64,000 nucleotides of DNA, from contig NZ_JAPZDS010000016.1 of assembly GCF_029813115.1 (NCBI RefSeq), forward strand, positions 1 to 64,000, written 5' to 3'. The position numbers and the translations under genes are program-made. Source of the DNA: Aureimonas sp. SK2 (lineage in GTDB: Bacteria > Pseudomonadota > Alphaproteobacteria > Rhizobiales > Rhizobiaceae). Below are positions 57,363-64,000 of the stretch, in pieces (the stretch's first letter is position 1; every line of letters starts with the position of its first letter). Below the pieces are notes generated by a model that did no database searches, had not been told where the DNA came from, and was given only the letters and a program-made list of their open reading frames with translations.

Positions 57363-58475
57363 TCAGGCCGCCTGCGCGTAGCGAGCCCGCTCTTCGGGGG
57401 TCAGCGAGGGGTAGTCGGTATAGCCGCGCTCGTCGCCGCCATAGAACGTGGCGTTGTCCCATTCGTTGAGCGGCGCGCCCACCTCGACGCGGGCGACGAG
57501 GTCGGGGTTGGAGATGAACAGCTTGCCGAAGCAGGCGAGATCGATCTCGCCCTTTTCGATCTGCTCGATAGCGAACTGCGGGTCGTAGTTGTTGTTGCCC
57601 ATGTAGACGCCGTCGAAGCGCTGACGAAGGGCTGCGTAGTCGAAGCCGTCCTTGTTGCGATCGCCGCCCGTCTGGCCTTCGATCACATGGAGGTACAGCG
57701 GCTTGCGCTTGTTCAGCTCCTCGACATAGGCGTTAAACAGGCCCTGCTGGTCACTCTCGCTGGACCCGCCCATCACAGTGACGGGCGAAATGCGCACGCC
57801 GACATGCTCTTTGTCCCAGGCGGCGATCACCGCATCCAGAACCTCGAGCGGGAAGCGCATCCGGTTCTCGACCGAGCCGCCGTAGCGATCGGTGCGCGTG
57901 TTGGTGCCGTCGCGCAGGAACTGGTCGAGCAGGTAGCCGTTGGCCGAATGGACCTCGACACCGTCGAAGCCGGCCGCACGGGCGTTGCGCGTCGCCTTGA
58001 CGTAGTCCTGGATCACACGCGGCAACTCGCTCTCGTCCAGCGCGCGGGGCGTCTCGTGCTCCTTGAAACCCTCCTCCGTGAAGGCCTTGCCGCTCGGCTT
58101 GACGGCCGAAGGCGCCACCGGTGGCTGGTTACCCGGCTGCAGGTCGGGATGCGAAATGCGGCCAACATGCCAGAGCTGCAGGACGATCTTCCCGCCCTCG
58201 GCATGCACGGCGTCGGTCACCTTCTTCCAGGCCGTGACCTGCTCGTCGGAAAAGATGCCGGGCGTCCAGGCATAGCCCCGCCCTTCGGGCGAGATGTTGG
58301 TGGCTTCCGAAATGATCAGGCCAGCACCCGCCCGCTGGCGGTAGTACTCGACGTGCATCTCCTTGGGCACGCCGTCGCTGGTGGCGCGGCTGCGCGTCAA
58401 CGGCGCCATGACGGCGCGATTGGCAAGGCGCAGCGGCCCAAGATCGAACGGCTGGAAGAACTTCTTTTCGGCCAT
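57363..58475 (-). CDS. Old Yellow Enzyme-family alkene reductase
   Basis: 370 residues from ATG at 58475. It is an FMN-dependent TIM barrel that reduces activated C=C bonds with NADPH. Blocks: FDLGPLRLANRAVMAPLTRSRA, LQLWHVGRISHP with the phosphate contacts, GFDGVEVHSANGYLLDQFLRDGTN with the His-Asn pair, and DRYGGSVENRMRFPLEVLDAV. The sequence fits the N-ethylmaleimide reductase or xenobiotic reductase group. An upstream in-frame extension is unlikely to be coding. Confidence 0.93.
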   Translation of the reverse strand: MAEKKFFQPFDLGPLRLANRAVMAPLTRSRATSDGVPKEMHVEYYRQRAGAGLIISEATNISPEGRGYAWTPGIFSDEQVTAWKKVTDAVHAEGGKIVLQLWHVGRISHPDLQPGNQPPVAPSAVKPSGKAFTEEGFKEHETPRALDESELPRVIQDYVKATRNARAAGFDGVEVHSANGYLLDQFLRDGTNTRTDRYGGSVENRMRFPLEVLDAVIAAWDKEHVGVRISPVTVMGGSSESDQQGLFNAYVEELNKRKPLYLHVIEGQTGGDRNKDGFDYAALRQRFDGVYMGNNNYDPQFAIEQIEKGEIDLACFGKLFISNPDLVARVEVGAPLNEWDNATFYGGDERGYTDYPSLTPEERARYAQAA

Positions 58476-58600
58476 GGAAAGGGTCCCGATTTCAATTCGC
58501 GGCTGGGCGCGTTTCGCGCTACCAACGCCGCATATGGGGTGCGGGTTCGCGTTGCAGCATCCCCCCTTTCGCAAATGCAGCGTTCACGGAGCGATAACCT

Positions 58601-59443
58601 TTGAACTATCGGCACGCCTTCCACGCCGGAAACTTCGCCGACGTGGTGAAGCACGCCCTCCTCTGCCGCCTGATCGAATATCTCAAGCGCAAGGACAAGC
58701 CGTTCCGCGTGATGGACACGCATGCCGGACGCGGCCGATACGACCTCAAGGCGGACGAGGCCCGACGCACGGGCGAGCACGAGGCGGGCATCTCGGCGCT
58801 CCGCGCCTCTCCGGCCTGGGACGAGCCGCTCCTCGCGCCCTATCGCGAAAGCGTCGAGGCCGCCGAGGCGTCGCTCGGGGCCGACGCCTATCCCGGCAGC
58901 CCATGGATCGGGCGCCACCTCCTGCGGCGCCAGGACCGGCTGTCGGCCTACGAGTTGCATCCCGTCGACGCGGCGGCGCTGGGCGAGGTGTTCGCCGGCG
59001 ACGTCCAGGTGAAGACGATCGAGCTCGACGGCTGGCTGGCGCTCGGCGCGCATCTGCCGCCGAAGGAGAAACGAGGCCTCGTCCTGGTCGACCCGCCCTT
59101 CGAGGAAGTGGGCGAGTTCGAGCGCATCGTCGAGCGTGTGACGCAGGCTTGGCAGCGTTGGCCCGGCGGCACCTACGCCGTGTGGTATCCGATCAAGCGG
59201 CGCGCGCAATACGAGGCTTTTCACGCGGCCCTGCGCTCAAGCGGCATGCGCAACGTGATCGCGGCCGACTTCTTCCGGGATCCCTTTTCCGCGGAGGAGC
59301 GGCTCGTCGGAACGGGCTTCGCCGTGGTGAACCCGCCCTTCACCTTCGCAGCGGAAGCGGATGCCATCTTGCGCGCGCTACGCCCGGTGCTCGGCGTGGC
59401 GGATCGCGCCGATTGTGGCATCATTGCGCTGGTCGCCGAATGA
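58601..59443 (+). CDS. rlmJ: 23S rRNA (adenine(2030)-N6)-methyltransferase
   Basis: 280 residues from TTG at 58601; the start MNYRHAFHAGNFADVVKHALL fits the family. The motif VLVDPPFEE (about residue 164) is the DPPY-like catalytic loop of N6-adenine methyltransferases. The block PFRVMDTHAGRGRYDL and the Rossmann fold supply S-adenosylmethionine binding. It methylates A2030 of 23S rRNA. It is divergent from the Old Yellow Enzyme gene. Confidence 0.92.
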   Translation: MNYRHAFHAGNFADVVKHALLCRLIEYLKRKDKPFRVMDTHAGRGRYDLKADEARRTGEHEAGISALRASPAWDEPLLAPYRESVEAAEASLGADAYPGSPWIGRHLLRRQDRLSAYELHPVDAAALGEVFAGDVQVKTIELDGWLALGAHLPPKEKRGLVLVDPPFEEVGEFERIVERVTQAWQRWPGGTYAVWYPIKRRAQYEAFHAALRSSGMRNVIAADFFRDPFSAEERLVGTGFAVVNPPFTFAAEADAILRALRPVLGVADRADCGIIALVAE

Positions 59444-59515
59444 TCCGGGTGCAATATAACCCTTAACGAATGGCGCTACGCGCCCGAAGCCGCCCGTGCA
59501 CGAAGGATCCGATCC

Positions 59516-59968
59516 ATGCGCTCCCGCCTCGCCGCAGTCTCCGCTCTGGTCGCCGCCTCGGTCGCCGCGCCCGCTTTCGCGGCCGACTATTACCAGGCCG
59601 TGCCGGCTCCGGCGGTGATCGTCACGACGGCCAAGGTTCCGGCCTGCGACGACGCGCGCGTGCTGGCGCAGGTGGAGGATCAGTTCGAGTACGGCGCGCC
59701 CAACACCATTCCCGCCGCTCTGGCGGTCGTGGAGTTCAGCGGCCTGTTCGAGAAAGCCTACCAACCCATGGGCGGCCACAAGGAGATCGAGCGCCGCTAC
59801 TGCCAAGGCACGGCGCTGATCTCCAGCGGCGAGGAGCGCACCTTCTACTACGTTATCGAATATCCGATGGGCTATGCCGGGCTCGGTTGGCGCGCCGAGG
59901 GCTGCGTGCTCGGGTTGGACCCCTGGAAGGTCTACGGCGCCAACTGCGAATCGCTGCGCCGGTTCTGA
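59516..59968 (+). CDS. Conserved exported protein, unknown
   Basis: 150 residues with a Sec signal peptide (SALVAASVAAPAFA-A). The mature part has ACDDARVLAQVEDQFEYGAPN, ERRYCQGTALISSGEERTFYYVIE and GWRAEGCVLGLDPWKVYGANC; four cysteines probably form disulfides. I recognise this pattern from many Rhizobiales genomes, where it is annotated as hypothetical. Its role is unknown; the GST gene follows 14 bases after its stop and may share the transcript. Confidence 0.75.
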   Translation: MRSRLAAVSALVAASVAAPAFAADYYQAVPAPAVIVTTAKVPACDDARVLAQVEDQFEYGAPNTIPAALAVVEFSGLFEKAYQPMGGHKEIERRYCQGTALISSGEERTFYYVIEYPMGYAGLGWRAEGCVLGLDPWKVYGANCESLRRF

Positions 59969-59982
59969 CGGATCGTCCTGCC

Positions 59983-60579
59983 ATGCGCCTCCTCTATTCC
60001 AAGCCCTCGCCCTACTCCTCCAAGGTGCGCATGGCCGCGCATCTATGCGACCTGGCGCTCGACCTCGTTCCGACCAACACGGCCGACGAGGGCGCCGAGC
60101 TCACGCAGTCGAACCCGATCGGCAAGATCCCGGCCCTGATCCTCGACGACGGCACGACGCTCTACGATAGCCGCGTGATCTGCGAGTATCTCGACCGCCG
60201 AGCCGGCAACCCGATCATTCCGCAGGCACCGGAAGCTTGGGCCGCAACCAAGCGCGTCGAGGCGCTGGCCGACGGCATGACCGAGGCAGCGATGGCCGCG
60301 CTCTACGAGAAGCGCTATCGGCCCGAGCCGATGTGGTACGAGCCCTGGATGGACAAGCAGTGGCGCCGCGCCCACCGGGCGCTGGACGCGCTGGAGCAGG
60401 AAGTCGCGACCCTTCCCGAGACGCCGAACCTCGCCCATCTGGCCGTGGCGTCGGACCTCGCCTGGGTGCAGCTCCGCTTCCCCCAGGAACTGAACGGCCG
60501 CCACCCGGCGCTGGCCGACTGGCTCGACCGCTTCTTCGCGGCGCATCCGCAACTGGCGGCGCTAAAGCCTGTGGCTTGA
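59983..60579 (+). CDS. Glutathione S-transferase family protein
   Basis: 198 residues from ATG at 59983. The N-terminal thioredoxin-like domain has LLYSKPSPYSSKVRMAAHLC with the active Ser, NPIGKIPALILDD with the cis-Pro, and LYDSRVICEYLDRR. The C-terminal domain is all-helical and ends WLDRFFAAHPQLAAL. Substrate unknown; family members detoxify electrophiles or maintain thiols. Confidence 0.9.
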   Translation: MRLLYSKPSPYSSKVRMAAHLCDLALDLVPTNTADEGAELTQSNPIGKIPALILDDGTTLYDSRVICEYLDRRAGNPIIPQAPEAWAATKRVEALADGMTEAAMAALYEKRYRPEPMWYEPWMDKQWRRAHRALDALEQEVATLPETPNLAHLAVASDLAWVQLRFPQELNGRHPALADWLDRFFAAHPQLAALKPVA

Positions 60580-60663
60580 GACGCATAGACGGCGATGAGG
60601 CGGCTGACGGACGCGAGTTCGCAACCATCGCGCATCGGCAAGAAGCATCTTCTTACCCTCTCG

Positions 60664-60750
60664 CCGTCATCCTCAGGCTTGACCCGAGTATCTGCGACGG
60701 CTCAACGCCTCGACGTGGTAAGATCCTCGGGTCGAGCCCGAGGATGACGG
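60664..60750. repeat. Paired REP-like elements in inverted orientation
   Basis: CCGTCATCCTCAGGCTTGAC... (60664-60693) matches the reverse complement of 60721-60750 at 27 of 30 positions, separated by 27 bases. The right copy itself contains the dyad ATCCTCGGG/CCCGAGGAT. The core is shared with 42017-42051. It lies in the 232-base gap between converging GST and outer membrane protein genes, where such repeats may also stabilise mRNA ends. Confidence 0.8.
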
Positions 60751-60811
60751 CTTGAAATGGCCGATCGCCTTTGACGCGAAACCCATTGCCCACTCTGCAG
60801 AGCCGAGACCC

Positions 60812-61465
60812 TCAGAACTTCAGAGCGAGGCCGGCCCGGATCGAGTGCTCGTCGAAGCCGGAGGAGACGGTGACGTTGCCGAGGTCGTAGTCCTTGGACT
60901 CGAAGTCGGAATAGCGATACTCGACGCGCGAGGTCACGCTGTCGGTGACCTTCGCCTCGACGCCCGCGCCGAGCGTGTAGCCGACATGGGTCTTGTCGTC
61001 CGACACGTTGCCGAGCGACAGCTCCTTGTTGGCGACGGCGACGCCGCCCGTGGCGAACAGCATGATCGGATCCCAAGCCACGCCGACCAGCGCGCGCAGG
61101 GAGCCGAAGGCCGTCGAGTCTGCCGAAATCGGCACGCCGGTGGCGACGTTGAAGCCGCCGGCGGAGAGGTCGAACGCGCCCAAATCGGCCTCTGCGCCGT
61201 AGACGAGCGCGCCGTTCTGCAGCGTGTAGCCGGTATAGACGCCGCCCACCACGCCGTCGCCGTCGAACTTGGCGCCGCCGGACTGGTCGACATTGGCGAA
61301 ATTGTATCCGACGAAGCCGCCGGCATAGGGACCGGACCAGGTATAGACCGAGGCTTCCGGCGCATAGGCGGGCGTCGGCTCCGCCACCACGGCGTCGGCG
61401 GCGAAAGCCTGCGCCGTCGGCAGCATCACGATTGCACTCAAGGCCAAGGTGCGGAACACCTTCAT
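60812..61465 (-). CDS. Outer membrane beta-barrel protein (Omp25/RopB-like)
   Basis: 217 residues from ATG at 61465 with a Sec signal peptide (TLALSAIVMLPTAQAFA-A). The barrel has alternating strands such as WSGPYAGGFVGYNFANVDQ, GVYTGYTLQNGALVYGAEADL and VTSRVEYRYSDFESKDY, and ends AGLALKF, with the C-terminal Phe used by the BAM complex. The size and sequence fit the small Omp25/Omp31-like porin family common in Rhizobiales. Confidence 0.9.
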   Translation of the reverse strand: MKVFRTLALSAIVMLPTAQAFAADAVVAEPTPAYAPEASVYTWSGPYAGGFVGYNFANVDQSGGAKFDGDGVVGGVYTGYTLQNGALVYGAEADLGAFDLSAGGFNVATGVPISADSTAFGSLRALVGVAWDPIMLFATGGVAVANKELSLGNVSDDKTHVGYTLGAGVEAKVTDSVTSRVEYRYSDFESKDYDLGNVTVSSGFDEHSIRAGLALKF

Positions 61466-61840
61466 GGTCCAACTCCGAAGAAGGCGACGCTCATGCCTTC
61501 CGACTACGATCGACTGACGCAACGCCGACAGAGCCTCGGCGTTCCGGTGCCGGCTACGCTCTTGAGACAAGCGCTCCGAAATCCGATGCCTCATGTAAGC
61601 GGCCGAGGCCCCCTTCGCCAATTGCACGGCGGTGACACTCGCTTTTTTCTCTGGCCGCGCTAACGGCTTTTCCGCCTTCGTCGCGCCGGATTGCCCCTGC
61701 AAAGCGCGGACATGGTGAATCATATAAGGGGAAGCGCGGCGCAGGACGCGGCCCGCCGGGCGGCTCCGTTTCGGCGCAGGCGCTATCGGTCCCTTCCGCG
61801 GGGCCGAGGCATCCAACCCCGCTTTCCCGGCGAAGACGAC
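61466..61840. other. 375-base intergenic region between divergent omp and uvrC
   Basis: No gene with convincing coding character was found on either strand. The region holds a T6 tract (CGCTTTTTTCTC, near 61638) and an AT-rich CATATAAGG near 61725 that could be a minus-10 element for uvrC, though no good minus-35 is at the right distance. Promoters of both divergent genes must lie here. Confidence 0.5.
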
Positions 61841-63898
61841 ATGGCAGAAGAACTGGCACCCGAGATCGACGACGACTTCGACGGAGAGGACGACTTCGCC
61901 GAACCCGAGATGGACGCGGGTGCGGAAACGAGCACGGCCGCCTCGCTGGTCGCCGCGATCGAATGGCACGACGGCGGCCGCGAGGTCGATCAGACGCTCA
62001 TCGGCGCCGAGCTGATCTCCGAGTTCCAGAAGCGGCTGCCCAACAGCCCCGGTGTCTACCGGATGTTCGACGAGGCGAACGAGGTTCTCTACGTCGGCAA
62101 GGCGAAGTCGCTGAAGAAGCGGGTGGCGAGCTACACGCGCCTGGCCGGCCACAACAACCGGATCATGCGGATGATCCGGGCGACGCGGCACATGGAGTTC
62201 GTCACCACGCGGACGGAGACGGAGGCGCTTCTCCTCGAGGCGAACCTCATCAAGCGTCTGCGTCCGCGTTTCAACGTCCTGATGCGGGACGACAAGTCGT
62301 TTCCCTACATCCTCGTCTCGGACGACCACAAGGCGCCGGCCATCTTCAAGCACCGCGGCGCGCGCTCGCGGAAGGGCAGCTATTTCGGCCCCTTCGCCTC
62401 CGGCGGCGCGGTGGGGCGCACGGTGGCCTCGCTTCAGCGCGCGTTCCTGCTTCGCACCTGCACAGACAGCGTGTTCGAGACGCGCACCCGCCCCTGCCTC
62501 CTCTATCAGATCAAGCGCTGCGCCGGCCCGTGCACCGGCGAGATCTCGCTGGAGGGTTATGCCGGGCTGGTCGGCGAGGCGAAGGCGTTCCTGTCCGGCA
62601 AGTCGGGCCAGGTGAAGCAGTCCATCGCCCGCGCCATGCAGGAGGCCTCAGACGACCTCGATTTCGAGCGCGCGGCGGTCTACCGCGACCGCCTGTCGGC
62701 GCTGTCGCATATCCAGTCGCACCAGGGCATCAACCCGCATGGCGTGGAGGAAGCCGACGTCTTCGCCATCCATCAGGAGGGCGGGCTGACCTGTATCCAG
62801 GTCTTCTTCTTCCGCACCGGCCAGAACTGGGGCAACCGCGCCTACTTCCCGAAGGCCGACCCCTCGCTGGAGCCCGGCGAGGTGCTGGGCGCCTTCCTGG
62901 CGCAGTTCTACGACGACAAGCCACCCGCCGCGCTCATCCTGCTCCCCGTCGATGTCGAGGACCGGGAGCTCCTGTCCGACGCGCTGTCGGCCAAGGCAGA
63001 GCGCCGGGTCGAGATCGCGGTCCCGAAACGCGGCGAGAAGAAGGACCTCGTCGACCACGCCACCAGCAACGCCCGCGAGGCGCTGGGACGGCGGCTTGCC
63101 GAGACCTCGTCGCAGGCGCGCCTTCTTGCGGGGCTGAAGGAGACGTTTGGGCTGGATCAGGTGCCGCGGCGCATCGAGGTCTTCGACAACTCGCATATCA
63201 TGGGCACCAACGCAGTCGGTGCGATGATCGTCGCCGGGCCGCAGGGCTTCGCCAAGAGCCAGTACCGCAAGTTCAACATCCGCGGCACCGACATCACCCC
63301 GGGCGACGACTTCGGCATGATGCGCGAGGTGATGACGCGGCGCTTCTCCCGGCTCATCAAGGAGCACGGCGATGCCGGCCCGCAACCGGCCGCGCCCATC
63401 GACGCGGATGCCGACGAGCCGGTCGAGGCGGCGGAGATGCCGGCCTGGCCCGACCTCGTGCTGATCGACGGCGGCAAGGGGCAGATTTCGGCGGTGCGCA
63501 CCATCCTCGGCGAGCTCGGCATCGCCGACAAGGTGACGACGATCGGCGTCGCCAAGGGTGTCGACCGCGACGCCGGGCGCGAGCGGTTCATCGTGGAAGG
63601 GCGCGAGCCCTTCTCGCTGCCGCCGCGCGACCCGGTCCTCTACTTCCTGCAGCGCCTGCGCGACGAGGCGCACCGCTTCGCCATCGGCACTCACCGCGCG
63701 AAGCGGAAGAAGGAACTGACCAAGAATCCGCTGGACGAGATCGGCGGGATCGGCCCCTCGCGCAAGCGGGCGCTGCTCCACCATTTCGGGACGGCCAAGG
63801 CGGTCTCGCGCGCGGCCTTCGACGACCTTCTCAAGGTGGAGGGCATTTCGGCGGCGATGGCGCGGTCGATCTACGACCATTTCCACGAGCGTCAGTAG
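61841..63898 (+). CDS. uvrC: Excinuclease ABC subunit C
   Basis: 685 residues from ATG at 61841, with an acidic N-terminal tail of about 60 residues before the core. The GIY-YIG nuclease domain starts near residue 68 ([28 protein letters not shown]). A Cys cluster ([13 protein letters not shown]), the UVR helix ([17 protein letters not shown], about 265-285), the RNase H-like nuclease ([19 protein letters not shown] and [14 protein letters not shown]), and C-terminal helix-hairpin-helix repeats ([17 protein letters not shown]) follow. It makes both cuts around DNA lesions with UvrB. Confidence 0.96.
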   Translation: MAEELAPEIDDDFDGEDDFAEPEMDAGAETSTAASLVAAIEWHDGGREVDQTLIGAELISEFQKRLPNSPGVYRMFDEANEVLYVGKAKSLKKRVASYTRLAGHNNRIMRMIRATRHMEFVTTRTETEALLLEANLIKRLRPRFNVLMRDDKSFPYILVSDDHKAPAIFKHRGARSRKGSYFGPFASGGAVGRTVASLQRAFLLRTCTDSVFETRTRPCLLYQIKRCAGPCTGEISLEGYAGLVGEAKAFLSGKSGQVKQSIARAMQEASDDLDFERAAVYRDRLSALSHIQSHQGINPHGVEEADVFAIHQEGGLTCIQVFFFRTGQNWGNRAYFPKADPSLEPGEVLGAFLAQFYDDKPPAALILLPVDVEDRELLSDALSAKAERRVEIAVPKRGEKKDLVDHATSNAREALGRRLAETSSQARLLAGLKETFGLDQVPRRIEVFDNSHIMGTNAVGAMIVAGPQGFAKSQYRKFNIRGTDITPGDDFGMMREVMTRRFSRLIKEHGDAGPQPAAPIDADADEPVEAAEMPAWPDLVLIDGGKGQISAVRTILGELGIADKVTTIGVAKGVDRDAGRERFIVEGREPFSLPPRDPVLYFLQRLRDEAHRFAIGTHRAKRKKELTKNPLDEIGGIGPSRKRALLHHFGTAKAVSRAAFDDLLKVEGISAAMARSIYDHFHERQ

Positions 63899-64000
63899 GT
63901 CCGTGAGGGTCTATTTCGCCCGCCGATGTTGACGGGCGGAGCCCGCCGCGTTTGAACAGCCGTAACAAGACGCGCGTATCCCTCGGCCGACTCGTCCCTC

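Overview
The window is GC-rich alphaproteobacterial chromosome, almost certainly from the order Hyphomicrobiales (Rhizobiales). Gene content and order support this: the ubiquinol-cytochrome c chaperone, DUF177, plsX, fabH, ihfA, merR, tRNA-Pro block; an LdtR regulator beside a Tat-exported L,D-transpeptidase and a DUF6163-type membrane protein; and the purN, purM, AI-2E permease, hdaA, ppk, ppx, rnd, aspS block. I cannot fix family or genus from sequence alone; Aurantimonadaceae-like is only a guess.

Layout. (1) Bases 1-2174 hold the 3' end of a TetR-type regulator followed by two IS5-family elements lying head to tail with only CTAG between them. The first has an in-frame amber codon in its transposase; the second looks intact and uses an A5G5 slip site. 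(2) Bases 2175-19824 are a prophage remnant. Its left end is cut by the second IS inside a virion gene; its right end abuts the 3' end of a tRNA-Pro gene, a classic attachment site. Late virion genes run rightward (a beta-propeller-like tail protein with a frameshift, two very large ejection or internal virion proteins, small Pro/Gly/Met-rich proteins, a Rha/KilAC antirepressor). They converge at a strong terminator on a leftward cassette: HTH protein, Lon-like AAA+ ATPase, ribbon-helix-helix-like protein, two tandem metallophosphoesterases, a 108-residue unknown and a small exported Cys-rich protein. A reversed gene (5174-6142) sits inside the late operon and looks like a moron. No integrase, terminase, portal or capsid gene is in the window.

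(3) Bases 19825-64000 are core chromosome. Leftward: a phospholipid and fatty-acid operon (plsX, fabH) with ihfA and merR. bamE diverges from it. Then glyA, nrdR, ribD, ribE, ribH, nusB form a leftward operon that ends at a terminator shared with bamE. Next come cell-wall genes (L,D-transpeptidase and ldtR), hemB, an RDD protein, the N-degron transferase bpt, a DUF2254/ClC chloride channel pair, parC, a 2H phosphoesterase and aspS. They are followed by RNase D, polyphosphate metabolism (ppk1, ppx), the replication regulator hdaA, an AI-2E family permease, a GFA-type protein and purine synthesis (purM, purN). The right part holds a molybdopterin oxidoreductase, an Old Yellow Enzyme, rlmJ, a glutathione S-transferase, an Omp25/RopB-like outer membrane protein and uvrC.

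The core region is ordinary and syntenic. The unusual material is in the prophage remnant and its junctions, plus two kinds of dispersed palindromic repeat in the core. Function calls rest on motifs and family memory; no database search was possible.
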